Source: Phlegmacium glaucopus (lineage: Eukaryota; Basidiomycota; Agaricomycetes; Agaricales; Cortinariaceae). From it: 64,000 nucleotides of DNA. The notes under the pieces are model-generated. The model was not told the origin of the DNA. It saw nothing but the letters and a program-made list of their open reading frames with translations, and made no database searches. The translations under genes and the position numbers were made by a program. The stretch spans positions 442,099-506,098 of the forward strand of contig MU130372.1 in the NCBI GenBank assembly GCA_015039465.1, given 5' to 3'. Below, one piece after another: positions 25,801 through 38,089 of this stretch (position 1 is its first letter; every line of letters begins with the position of its first letter).

Positions 25801-26880
25801 CCTATCTCTCACATTAAGTGTGTATATTATTTTTATATCTTCTCATCCCATGTTCCTATCAACTGTGTAGATAATAAATAGCTATACCAAGGAACACCCC
25901 ACACAAATACCAAACAAAAATTAAAATTAAAAAATACACCCTAAAGAGGAGGATTGAAAAAAAGAATTGCAGCAGATCCCAAAAGACAGGTTATAGCTGT
26001 TCAATTAGCACACAGAAAAAGACAATATATATCATAGCTAATATTAGCAGATGGGAATGTTCAAAAAAGCAAAGTGAATACAACATTAGCACCCTACAAA
26101 AGAACCCAAAAAAGCGAAATTTAGATGGAAGTTACTGGGATGTCACGATGTGTCACAATTTGTGATGTTCGTAACACTGGGCTAACAGTATAATGGGACG
26201 AAGGCGTGGGAGCAGCTGACCAATTATCAAAATGCTTACACATAAATCTGATCACTTATCTAAGGCTTACAAACCCATCATCCCACCCCGCACTTTCCCA
26301 GGCACATTGTCGCATTATATATAGGTTTTTCTACTTGCTATAATATTACATAATCAATTGACGTCAGCAAAATCATGATGAAGCACATTGCCCCAGGGTG
26401 TTCAGGTGGATTGACCCAAGTATTATCTGGCTGGTCCACAATTGAGCAAGGTATACTGTATGGGTGCATCGACCCAAATAACATTGTTAGGTGCAATTGG
26501 GACTAAATATCAACCACTTGCATAGTAGACCCAATGGACAAATGGCCATGGTGCCCTGTTCGGGTGACCAAATTGGCTATGGGCATTTTCTCAACTCATG
26601 GGTTGTGGGTTGTGGGACATTACTCACTTAAGTTTGAATGCAACATGGTTTACAATGTGCTAGGCCACACATTTGCAACAAGGTGGGGATGGCCAGTAGT
26701 TTATAAGACCAGGTACACAAATTTTATCATCCCTCTAATGTCGTCCCACAAAGCCCAAAGAATCCCAGATAAGTTTCAGGAAGGATCTTATCGAAGGAGT
26801 GGGGGCTGAACTGTCAACACTGGCAAGACATACAAGCCAATGCCATGTTCCTCCCGCAGCGCTCCCTCTAAGCAACCACT
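25801..26880. other. Unassigned region upstream of the KDZ gene
   Basis: Probably the 5' flank or end of the KDZ element. I found no terminal inverted repeat that pairs with a downstream sequence. The frame at 26534-26809 has no recognisable motif. Confidence 0.35.
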
Positions 26881-26889
26881 CCTTGTCCC

Positions 26890-29800
26890 TGAACCCCCAT
26901 CTGTGCCACTCAGACATTACGGTGAAGAAAATGACTTAGGGGAAACCGATTGCTCAATGTACCTGGATGCCACCTTGCCGACTGATGAAGAAGTGTGAGC
27001 AGCATATGGGAATGTATTAAATTCTATATGCAATCTGTGCTGAACTGATTTATGAATAGAGTCAGAACAATTATATGCGGCAATGGCTACCGAAGAGATC
27101 AGCCTACCTGGAACGTTTGCTCCGTACTGAAGGGAACGAGGTGAAAATCTGCACCTGCTGCCAAAAGTTAGCCTGTTGGCGATGTTTGTGTTGTCTGAGT
27201 CAGCCTATGTTTTGTTGCAAATGCTGTCGTACAACTCATGAACAACTTATCTATCACCGATTACAGAAATGGACTGGCCAGTTTTTCCAAGATGCTGGTT
27301 TATGGGAGGTGGGTGTGTGACTATCTGTCAGCCATATGGGAGGGAATTGCCCATCTCAAGGGGTCTTACTGGAGGCATGTCAGGCCCTTGAGACACAAAA
27401 GGATAAGGAGGATGATTTAGGAACTGAGAACCCTCTGCTGCAATGGCCTGAGCTCCAGCCATATCAAAGTAACCCAGTGGACTCTGACTCAACCAACATT
27501 GACTATGATCCTGAAGACCCTGAATGGCAAGATATCCTGATGTTACAAACCAACCCTGTCCCGCTCAGGACCCCGACCCCCACAATGGACAACTTGGAGA
27601 TTCAGCATATTCTTATTGTCGATGCATCAGGCTTGATTTTGCTCCCTGCTATCTGGTGTGCATATTTGGAAAAAGCAGAGAAAGCCAGCAGGCCAGATGG
27701 CACTGAGAAAGTTGACAAACTGGACGAACACTTGTTATATTTGCAGATGCTGGCTGCAAGCTATGAGAAGATCAAGACTGTTTTCAGCTTTCACTGTCTG
27801 GATGACTATCGGTTGTCAAATCTTGAATGCAAGACATTGGCCTATCAATATTATCAGAAACTGTGAAGATTGATGAATCCTGCATTTCCTCACTCGGTAC
27901 CGAACCAATACCATGAATTTCGTTGGGCAACATGACAATGGAGGAACCTCAAGCTGAGGAAGTGGTTTGGGATTGGCCACCGGCTGGTGACCCCCAGCAA
28001 AGGTTTGATGGCTCTCTTTTGTGCTGCCTGTCCTCAACCAGGTGTCAACCTCCCGGCCGATCATCTGAGTTGATACACTGCATAAGAGACTTTACTTTGA
28101 TGTTAAATAAATGCTTAAAGAAATATTCCAGTCATAAAATGATGTGAAGCTTCATGGTGGATGGAAACTTCACAGCCGATCACATCAAGCAAACATGGCC
28201 TCATGACAATGTGTGGTTAACCGATGGAGAAGGGATGATGACTGCAACAGCACCCTACACTAGTCACATAAAACTTGCCAAGGAAACAAAAGAAGTCATT
28301 CTTCTTGTTAATGGTGACCAGCACACCTCTGAATTAATCTCTTAGAAAGATCCTTGTGAATCGTTGGACAGTGGTTTTTGGGTGATTCTGGATGCAAACA
28401 CTGGATTGGGAATTAATGATATCACCGGCATTGCAGTGCATGCATGTGCTTGCCATGGTTGCTACTCTCCATTGAGTTGTGTGAATTTTACAAAGGGCGA
28501 ACAGCAGAAGTGCATCAACTACTCCCTATCAGAAACATTCCAAACCACCAACTGTGTTGGAATCTGCAAGGTGTTGGAGATCTATGACATTGTCTGTCAA
28601 TACTACAAGCAGATACAAACATGTTTTGCTGCCAGCCCTTATATTTTCTTCCCCCTGGTCGAGTTTGAAAAGGCTATTGGGATGTTTCATGTCCATGGCC
28701 ACCAAGATTCTTGTTTCTTCCAGTTCGTGACTAGCATCATGAAAGGGGCAGGGATGGTGGATGGGGGAAATCCTGGAGACACTATGGAGTACTTTGAACA
28801 GCATTTCCCCAAGCATGTGAACAGCATCTCTTGCCCACCGATCGGAGGTTCTTGATGACCACATGAATGATAGCAACTGGAAGAAAATTGGTTTGATCAG
28901 TGAGTCGGGATTCTTTCATGGTTATTCAATTTCAAACTGGAATTATAATAATAGCCCAAATCATCATCAAGAAATATAACCGGGCCATCAAAAATGAGCT
29001 GGAAAGCACAGAGTACTTTAAGGATTTATCGAGAGTGCTGACCCATGAGCAGCTGGCACTATGGGAGGCTGAAATCTCAGATGCTGAAGTGCGACGCACT
29101 TAGTGGCCGGCCGCAATAAATGTAATGAGTTCACGGTTTGACGAAGGTTAGTTCACTCCGTTGATTTATTATGAGACTTCTTACCTGTGGCCAGCACCAA
29201 CATTGGCTGAGAAGAGACTCCATTTGTTAAAAGAGCCAGAGAAGGGGGGTTGCAGGAGAACTGCGTGGTTGATGGCGGGTCTCAAACTTGAGGAGCAACA
29301 GTAAGACCATCCTAACTTGCCTCCCACTTACTGATCAGCGAAGATTGGAGATTGTCCAATTTATGAGCCGGATGGGGCGCCGTCTGACAGCAGACATGAT
29401 CACATCGTTGGGAAAACAATGTGACAATTTTGTCAAGTCAACATCAAAGTTTAATGCAGAATCCCAGAAGTATCTTGGGGTTGAGGCATTCACAGAATGT
29501 ATTCAACTAATTGAGCTAAGCCAAACTGACTTTGAGGAGGATTGGGATCCGATTGACCCTCCTGAAATACCTCCTAATGCTGCCCGGCCGGAATTATTTT
29601 CAATCACACTTCCTTCAGCCCTTCCTCAGGAATCTCCTCACTGTCTCTTGCTCACCTGATTCATGGAGAAGGAGCTTGATCTGTGGAGGGGGCACGCAAA
29701 CGACTGCCTTGCAGAAATGCGAGCCATAATCAGTCAAGAAGCATATAGCTACAAGAAAATCCTGCAGGCAGCACATGATAAAGTCCACCGAACCCGAGCC

Positions 29801-30383
29801 CAATCATCCATTTAAGTCATCCATAGGACTCTGGTTCTGCAATCCAGATTGTACAAATGGACCCAGGGGGCAATGTTAAGCCTCAATATGGGGTTGGCTG
29901 AGTTGGCTGTTTACAGGGAACTTACCTCCTTTGACCTCAAAGTTACCTCTGCAATTTCCAATCCCAATATTGCGGGATCCAGCCGAACCCAACTATCCTG
30001 GATCTGGACAACCCACCAAGGTGTAGAGCCGACTGATAACCACCTGACAGAATGTGAGTTTCCAGTGTTCTCCATGTGCCCGACTCAGCATCAAAACAGT
30101 CTACTGGGTCCATTGGCTTTGAGGGAGGGCACAACTACACCGATGGAAGGAAGAAGTGATTCTTACTCAAAATGAAATGCATTGGGCCACCAACTATTTT
30201 ACTCTTCGGCACAGCCAATGGACCACCTGGCAATCATCACATCCTGAGTTGACCGATGGACATCAAGCTTATGCAGAACACCAAAAAGCAATGTGGTCAG
30301 AGATTGGGCAACAGGCCAGGCATGTATTCAAGGAAACCTGGGCCGACTTTGACTCTGATCCGTCTGTGTTTAGTTCCTTGTAA
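26890..30383 (+). pseudogene. KDZ transposase with N-terminal CxC-type cysteine cluster
   Basis: An N-terminal exon ends DATLPTDEE; an intron at about 26994-27060 joins it to SQNNYMRQWLPKRSAYLERLL. The cysteine cluster is CTCCQKLACWRC, then CCLSQPMFCCKCC...HEQLIYHRLQKWTGQFF (27110-27300), the CxC-type domain that precedes KDZ transposases in basidiomycetes. The KDZ body follows in several frames: NLECKTLAYQYYQKL, LFCAACPQPGVNLP, VDGNFTADHIKQ...VWLTDGEGMM, GIAVHACACHGCYSP, EIYDIVCQYYKQIQ (Asp), KAIGMFHVHGHQDSCFF, GAGMVDGG, and the C-terminal EMHWATNYFTLRHSQW...KAMWSEIGQQA, ending at TAA 30381-30383. Numerous stops and shifts make it inactive. Length fits family members of about 1000 residues. 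Confidence 0.85.
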
Positions 30384-30455
30384 TTGTAACTCCAATCCAG
30401 AATTCCAATTCTGATTGATCTTCTTTTTTTAAAAAAAACATTGATTGACAACCAC

Positions 30456-31505
30456 TATGTCTGACTGTGAGCCACCGACCATCATTCACATGTTCTGGTA
30501 TTTCCCAGCATCCAAGCAATGAAAACATGACAATGATGAGATGGCATGTCTCAACTACATGACATCAAGGCTCTGGGCTGCTCCGTGCAAATGGGCCATA
30601 TCAGCACCACCACCTGAAGCCGTGCAGTGGTGGTGGACAGGCTTGCAAAACAAATTAGTAAGTACATCAAAGTTGAAACTTTAAAAAGGCCAGACTAATC
30701 TATAAGTAAGATGTTGTGATGGCCAATGTTGGGTATACCGCAGCCTATTTCAATATTTTCCTCAACATCCCCAACTTCCTTCAGGGACTGTCACAGTCTA
30801 TCCACCCCAATGGCAGCCTGGAATTTATGTTGTCCAATGCAATGTGGCAGGAGATAGAACATGTGCCCGATCCTCAGGACCCGACCGAAGTCGTTGAGGA
30901 ATATTACCATGATTGGTGGAATAGAGAAGACCAATGGCAGAACTATCCACAAGTATGAGTGGACGGCGACAAAGCTTTCTCATGGCATATCTTGAAAGTA
31001 CGTTATTTTAATTCTGTGGATCCCGATTCTGTTAACGTTGTCTGATTGGCAGTATGGTCACATTTGGGTGAATAAAAACACATCCCCAGACCCTGGAAGC
31101 GCACCTCCTCTGGAGACAACCAGCACGAGCACCTGCAAATCTCAGGCATGCAAGGAAAGACTCCTTAGCATTTTTGGGGAGGTTAAAAAGGCCAATCAGA
31201 CCATGCGCTCCTTAATGATCACCATAGAAGAACAGCGGATTGCAGCAAGCCAGCATATCTTACACCTCAAGGCTTTGAGGAAGTATCAGCTCCACAGCCG
31301 GTTGGACACCCTGACCCTGACCAACCTCAAAAGCTTGCTATATGAGGCTTTTGAGGGATGTGACACCAATATGGAACACAACCCAATTGTTGGTCCCAGC
31401 ATGAACTCTGGGCCAAGCACTAACCGGTCTTTCACACCACAGTCATTATCCTTTAACCAATATTCTGATTCTGATGCAGACTATGTACCCAGTATTATAA
31501 TGTAA
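30456..31505 (+). pseudogene. Unknown ORF downstream of the KDZ transposase
   Basis: Three pieces in conserved order suggest one broken gene: 30456-30660 (MSDCEPPTIIHMFWYFP, with a stop at 30520), 30716-30955 (ANVGYTAAYFNIFLNIPNFL...WNREDQWQNYPQV) and 31038-31505 (HIWVNKNTSPDPGSAPP, a helical stretch with coiled-coil character around LLSIFGEVKKANQTM, ending SDADYVPSIIM). GTAAGT at about 30659 and 30990-31050 could be introns. I do not recognise the family. It lies just after the KDZ stop codon on the same strand, so it may be a second gene of that transposon. Confidence 0.4.
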
Positions 31506-31596
31506 ATAGAGTAGCTATGATAATCAAATTGTCCCAATCAGAATTAGTGAAGTTGGCAGGGTCCTGTGGGTCATTCTGCCTCGTTCTGCCCACCAT

Positions 31597-33560
31597 TCAC
31601 TTCCTCTTTTGTCCCTTCACCCAAGCCTCTTGTTTGTCCTGGGCCTTCTTTTCTGCACATTCAGCAGCCTTCAATTCTTCTGCCTTGTAAAGGTCTAGCT
31701 TGCACTTTGCTACACACTTTGTATGACCCAGCTCTTGTTCTGGGTCTGTGGCAGCCGTTGTAGCTGCAGTCTTCTTACCTTTAGGGTGTAGTTGGGGTTG
31801 GGGTGGTGTTTGGCCAGCAGTATCTGGTGGAGCGGATTCCCTGGAACTTTGCAGTGGGGACCTGTACTGTAGTCCCATCAATTGTGGGTCAATGATGGGA
31901 GTTGGAACCATTGAGGGAATACTCTCTGTTCCAATGAGAGTCAAGAGTGGTGCCTCAAGGACAGGATTTGGCGGTAGTGAATCTAACTCCAGGTTGTTGG
32001 ATGGTTCCATGCTCTCATCATCGTTATGACCCGGAGTGAACTGAAATGGCTGGGCATTATATTCCACATCCCACTCCAATGGTGGTGCTTCATCAATTGA
32101 ACTTGTTGGGATGACTTCACCATTCTGAGGGGCGGGGGATATTTTATATAATGCAGGCCTTGTTTCATCACTCTTGCTGTTAACCAAGACGTGGCTGAAC
32201 CTAAAGAGGTCAGAACCCAGAAATGGTCATCGCTAATGTTCCAGTAGCGGGGTGATCTGCTCCTTCTTTATGTCACTGGGATCTTCAATTACCAGTTGAA
32301 GAGCCTCCACAGGTTCAGGGAGATATTTGTTGTTAATGAAATAGCTGGTGTGTTCCTTGATTTGTTTCCAGGGGACCCAATCCCATTTGCACCCCAATGC
32401 AAAACCTGGAAAACATCAGAATAAATCACCAACTGGTCAAATCGGGTTAACGTATGGTAATGAGCCATGATGAAACTTCATATCATCTTCTTCATAAATG
32501 CCAAGGTGTCCCCCACACTTGCGTCAGGTAGCAATGGGAACCCTTTCACATCCTGCTCAAGTTCCATCAAGGTTGTTGTAGTCTGACTCTGTGTGCCTGA
32601 CTCCACTTGTTCACCCAACTCAACTTCATAACAATATGTCATGTATTTGATCCAAGCAGCTTGAAAATCTTGTACAACTTCTGGGTATTTTTCTTTAAAT
32701 GGCTGGACCTTGACTTTGCCGAGATTTACATTGAAGTCATGGCTACACAAAAAATATCAGTGTGGCCAAGATATATAATTATGGTCCAACTCACAGTTGG
32801 AACAGTTTCATACCGGCTCTATTTTCGTGGAACTCCCAAACAACACTTCACATCCCCATTTCATTGTACTGTGTCTGGGCAGACTTCTCCAGGAAACTCT
32901 GACCCATCCCCTGGGCCACCTTTCTTTGAATTTAAGGTGGGTGTCCTACACTCTGCCAATTAGCCTGTTCATCCTCCAACCACGCCCGACTTTCCTCATC
33001 CAGTCCATCCATAAACTCAGTGAGGGCCCCTTGAAAGAACTGAATATACTGTTGGGTGCCAGGTTTCACCCCATTCCCTATCCTTTCCACAATGGAAGCA
33101 ATTTCTGCCTTGTAGATGTGGCAGGCGACTTGCTTAAGGGACACATTCTTTTTTAGAGAGAGCCGAGTGGTAGCGCTTGATGTGTGGGACTGGTTCTGAA
33201 ACCAATGCTTCACTTGCTAGATATTTACTAAGTCAAAGCAATAACACCATATTATATTTTTATCCACATACTGACTTTTGGAGTTTCCATTCATTGTCTT
33301 TGAGATGTCTATTGAGGGTGAAGAGTCGAGGTAGGACATCATATTTCAACATGTTGTGTCGCTGTGGCCCCTTTTCCACCTTCTTGTACCGCTCTAGCCA
33401 TTTCCTCACTATGTTCATCTCATCCTTCAGTTAATGTGAGCAGGAGTTTGGCTTTATCGGCTGGCACATTAGTGCTGGGCAACACAGGAGTGGATGAGGC
33501 AGACATCTTGGTGGTCAGTGTTGATGAGGAGGAGGGAAGAATGAGACCAAGGCCAAGAAC
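31597..33560 (-). pseudogene. Conserved transposon-associated gene of unknown function
   Basis: Minus-strand pieces in order: NIVRKWLERYKKVEKGPQRH...LFTLNRHLKDNEWKLQK (33440-33270), KHWFQNQSHTSSATTR and a helical block ending SRAWLEDEQANWQSVGHPP (33213-32932), FKEKYPEVVQDFQAAWIKYM...GFPLLPDASV (32750-32478), LGCKWDWVPWKQIKEHTSYF...QITPLLEH (32400-32230, then a TAG), and a Pro/Ser-rich tail ending in a Lys-rich stretch, KKAQDKQEAWVKGQKRK (32187-31597). This layout resembles uncharacterised multi-copy proteins of Agaricomycetes. Several stops and frame breaks. It is convergent with the KDZ gene and divergent from the TET/JBP-like gene. Confidence 0.5.
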
Positions 33561-33979
33561 TAGTAAAAAACAGGGTCACTAAAAAACTAGGGAAACTAGG
33601 AACGCTAGCAAACCCATGGATCTGTGTATTCTGGCCAACCCGACTTATGATGGTGCATCAGAATAGGCTAAATTGGGATAAAGGCTTGCCATTTAAGGGT
33701 CAGTATGGCCTGGCCTGTGCATACAAGATTCTTTGCAATCTGCATCGGTCAGTGAATAGATGCCATACCAGGCTGAGACTTGGCCAAAACATTAGCATAC
33801 ATGCAAGCTGTGACCTGGTTCAATTTTGTGCAGTTGAAAATACTGATACAATCTATATTCACAAAATTCAAACTATACTGGTCAGTAGCCTATCCAACTA
33901 CAATGCAATGGCTGGTGTGTACTTGGCACCTCCACATTGCAGTAAGTGATAAAGAAGACATATCATAAGGCTCTCGCAC

Positions 33980-36683
33980 TGATGTACCTGCAGTGGGATC
34001 AGACCGCAAGTAGTAACATAGTTCAGAGGGGTTAATGTAGATTTCCTCGATAGAATTTAAAGGGAAGTTCGTGGTATTGAAATATGCAAGAAGAATAGGT
34101 TGCAAAGATAGCAAAGTTCGCGAACGAGAATGCAGTGTGCGAAGTAGCTTAAAGAATGAGACTATTGACTTAGAACGTTGCTGCAAAGTTTATGGGATAA
34201 AAACTCTCGCCATCTCTTGTTCACCTGTCCTCCTACTTGCTACAGGTACTTAATACGAGAGTAAAGAACTAACCAGGTGCGGATATGCGAAACAGTAATG
34301 TAAAAATTGAGCTAATGCAAAGTCACATGGGCCCAATAGTTTGGTAACAAAGGAATAGGAGACAAAGTAAAAATAAAGGTCATGAGTAAGGAGGTCAGTT
34401 GAATGACCTCCTGTTTCAAAAGAATGATAAATATATATATATGGAAAGATGAAAGAAAGTAAATGCAAGACAACACGGACCATAATAAAACCAATGCAAA
34501 GGATGCACAGAGAGATAAGGAATGCGTGTGCAAACCATGAAAGACCACGAGATTAGAGAGTGGCTGTGCAAAGGTATGGTTGCGAAGGGATCAAATGGTT
34601 AAGTCCAATATTGACTGAGAGAACTGAAGATATGTCAAAGTATGAAGTGTGAAGAGGAATGAGGGTGCTTTGGATAGTTATAAAGGTTGTAGAAGTGATG
34701 TGCGAAGGTTATGTGAGGACTATATCATGTTATGTGAGGTGTGAAGGATGTGCGAGAACCACAAATGAGAGTGCAAATGAAGTTGGTACCCGCAAGGCAT
34801 CCGCGTATACTGCGAAGTTGTTAAATTGCAAAAATAACTAGTTTACGAACCTAGAGGCTATATGGGTCCTATCAGTGCATGTTATGAACCACAAGGAGAA
34901 TTATACTGAACTTTATTCTAATCCCGCCAACCATGTACTTACGGACAATAAACATGATGGTGAGCATAGAGATCTTCATTTTTCGCCGGACTATAGGCCT
35001 AGGCAAGATGCCAGGCATCGACAGTTTGAATTTTATGTAATTTGGCGGATGCAAGACGAAGAGGGAAAATGTCTTGAATGAAAAGTGAACAAAGCCAATG
35101 TAGTTTCATAGTTGAACTCAAGAGAGGCCTCTGAAACACTCTTTTCACTTATTTTCAATTTGTTGAAGCCTCCTCATGAAACATGGTTTGGAAGTACCTT
35201 TTAGTGAATGGAAGATACCCATACATGTGTCAATAAGAGACCGAGGAGGAGAGGGTATGTGGATGGGTCCTAGGGAGCTGTTTTGTGGATTTTGAGGGTG
35301 TTTTTGCGCTTAGATTTGGCCTTTATAGAACTTTGGCTGTTCATCCAGTTGGCCATGTGAAATAAATGCTGATTGACAATGGGTGGTTACCTGCAAAATA
35401 TTGTCTATTCGCCTGATCCTCCCAATTAGCCAGCCACCCAATCTATGTTACCGAACTTTAATGGCCCCTCAGGTCAGCTTGTCAGACTGCCGAATGGAAA
35501 CACCATTGGGCCAGAAAAGAATAACACAGGGATCACCCAATTTTTAATGGACCACCCAATTGTTCCGGGGGATCAGCCAATTGTTCACTGGTATTTGTCA
35601 GTGCCGGCACCGGCCTCAGTGCCAATCATGGGCAAATTATCAGCAAGTGATGATGACCATACTTGCTACAGTCGGCACAGGCTGCTTCTGCCTTGGCTGA
35701 TGTTGCTGCTGCAAGTTGGTCATCAGCCAGTGATGAAGATGAGCTGGTGACCTTATGTGACCAGAAGTGGTGCATATCTATTTGATAGGTGTGGGCTAAT
35801 TAAACATTGTAGGTCTGTTGGCAGACCGGTTATATTGCTGCAAGATGCCCACATTCCACATGGAGGTGATTTGTGCCGAATCCAGGTAGAATTGGAATCA
35901 CACAAAAAAATGATTTGTCATTCAATTACCTTACCACCATGTCTGACATTGATAGGACCCAGGAGATGTCTAGGGATGTAAACACACCATTTTCGCGGTT
36001 TCACAACCTTCGCAGTATACTTGCAGATGCTCACATATCATTGCGGATACTTGCAGACCATTGCAGGTCATTGCAGATCATCACACATCATCGCACATCA
36101 TCACACATCATCACACATTATTGCACATACTCGCAGATCATCGCAGAATACTCACAGATCATCGCAGATACTTTCAGTCATCACCAACATTCACATTATC
36201 ATTCACAGTTGCCAGCTGTTCTCGCAATCTTTAAACTCAACTCTAACAAAGGTCACTCAGGTGACTGTATTACTCATCACCTTTATTTTTATCTTGTCTC
36301 CTTTTATTTGGCTCTTATCTCCTATGTTTCATTACCAAATTACTGGATCCATGTGACTCCGCTTTAACCCACATTTTACATTTCTGTTTCACCTTTCTGC
36401 ACTTAGCTATTTGCTAGTTACTATATTATTAGCAGTAGCAAGTAAGGGGAAGGAATAGAACAGAGGAGAACGGACAAATTACCACAGTTTTGATCCCACC
36501 TTTGGAACGTCGTACTAAGCTACTCTTGCACTCCTTCAAAATCATCCTGTTTCTGCACATTATCTCGCACTTTAAAGCAAACCTTTGCACCTCATAAAAC
36601 CTCACTATCACCTACTGAAGAGAACTACATTAACCCCACAAACTGTGTACTACTTGTGGTCTGTCCCCACTGCAGGTACATCA
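33980..36683. mobile_element. 2.7-kb element with about 450-bp TIRs, unclassified
   Basis: The left end TGATGTACCTGCAGTGGG is matched by the inverted right end at 36666-36683. Similarity continues inward to about 34430 and 36230 (for example AAAGGTCATGAGTAAGG against its inverted CTTATTCATCACCTTT-like partner), with indels. Subterminal DNA is rich in TGCGAAG (left) and CTTCGCA/TTGCAG (right) words. No clean target duplication is seen. The interior holds short frames (34875-35081 with FHFSPDYRPRQDARHRQFEFY in pieces; 35445-35981) of unknown origin. It lies between the minus-strand gene and the TET/JBP-like gene. Confidence 0.7.
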
Positions 36684-36689
36684 ACGTCC

Positions 36690-37846
36690 CAGTGCTTCAA
36701 GAGACCTGCATGGTAGCAACCTATATGCAAACAAAGTTTCCAAGTGTATTGCTCAGCACCCTCAGGATGGAACAGCCTGATCTGGAGATCGAACACCCAC
36801 ATGGGTGGTCAGTTGAATTTGCGTTGGGTGTCAATCTAGCATTGGATGTCTTAGCACGTGCCTTCCACAACCAAGGTTTTATCTGCTTGCATTTTACCGT
36901 GATGCTTTTGATTCATTTCAATTAGTTTCAACCAACTGGGATGTTAGGCGATATGCTGATCATGTTGGGGTGAAATACACTGGCAAAGGTCGTTCAAGCC
37001 ATTGAAAACAACCCATAACCTCCAGATCACACCGTGCACCATCACCAATTGTCACGGCCGGATGCTGCTGTGGTACTTGCCAAATATTTTACGGCCTGAA
37101 TGTCAGGTCCCAGTGAGCTTTCAAGTTTCACAATGGACAGACTTTGATGTGAAGATAGGAGTTGATGTTTAGGGACCTTAACATGTTGAACTGGGTGTTA
37201 AAGCTTGACAATAAGCCGTCGGGTAATTGGCAAACATCACCAGAGTACTACGGGCCGGTTGAAGGTGGTTTGAACGCTGGAAACATGAATATATCTCCTG
37301 CTTGGTTTGAGCAGGGCCATGAGGTATGTAGGCACCTATTGGAGTCTTAATTAAACTGATTGGTAGGGCAGTCCAAGGAACACAAGCTGAAGGTATTGAT
37401 TGATCTCATAAAAGACAGCCCGACATGTGACTGGTTGATTAAAAGCCATTTGCGGTTTCCCTTAATGGGAGGCATTCTTAGCATTGTCCAACCAGAACTC
37501 TTTGACCTCGGAGTGAAGGCTCTACAAGCCTTACAGTTGGACCCACAGGTGTGCAACAACCCAACCAGACTTTGTGAGATTTTGGACATTTGGCCCTCTC
37601 AGTCATCAGCAATCGGGTGACACCATTACACTGTGATACAGGCGGACAGGTCGAGTGGATGGACTTAATGTTGCCATTGAGTGAATATGATAACGGCCGA
37701 TACAATGTGCCTGCCATTGGCTACACCTTCAAATATAACCCAGGGACAATTGTTGGGGTGTCATCAAAGATCTTCCGGCATGGTGCCATTTGTGAAGGCA
37801 ATCGGGCAGCCATTTCTTTCTACATGTGTGACAACATGTTGAATTG
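36690..37846 (+). pseudogene. TET/JBP-family 2OG-Fe(II) dioxygenase, decayed
   Basis: In order: CMVATYMQTKFPSVLLSTLR (36705), CHGRMLLWYLPNILRPECQ (37050-37100), a SPEYYGPVEGG...NISPAWFEQGHE block (37225-37320), LIKDSPTCDWLIKSHLRF and MGGILSIVQPELFDLGV (37400-37515), and the catalytic core SVISNRVTPLHCDTGGQVEW (37595-37655), FKYNPGTIVGVSSKIFRHG (about 37730-37790) and RAAISFYMCDNML. The LHCD motif supplies the HxD iron ligands and RHG the distal His; the later Arg may bind 2-oxoglutarate. This core is the form found in basidiomycete TET/JBP genes that ride with KDZ elements; such enzymes oxidise 5-methylcytosine or thymine. Frame breaks near 37000-37160 and 37590 mean it is not translatable as one protein. 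Confidence 0.7.
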
Positions 37847-37849
37847 ACT

Positions 37850-38089
37850 TGGTCTCCCAAGCAGGGGTTGGTTCCACCAAGCCAACTACCAAAAGCTTCT
37901 CCCCCACTCGTTATGATGACTACGCCCACTGGAACCTTCTTCCTGTCTTTTTTTGTAGTTTTTTGTCCTTTACATCTGAAATTCAAAATTATATGCCTTG
38001 TTGACTGCCCGATCCATCCAGGCCTCAATGAGCTGTTGAGGGAGAGATGGATTTGAAGTATCAAAGAAAGTAATGAAGATACACAAAGT
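37850..38089. other. Convergent intergenic stretch
   Basis: Between the 3' ends of the dioxygenase remnant and the minus-strand proline-rich gene; nothing recognised. Confidence 0.4.

Noticed and set aside
36050..36180. CRISPR-like spacing of CACATCATCGCA words
   Set aside because: The repeats are short, imperfect and without constant spacers, lie in a eukaryotic transposon TIR, and no cas-like genes are present.
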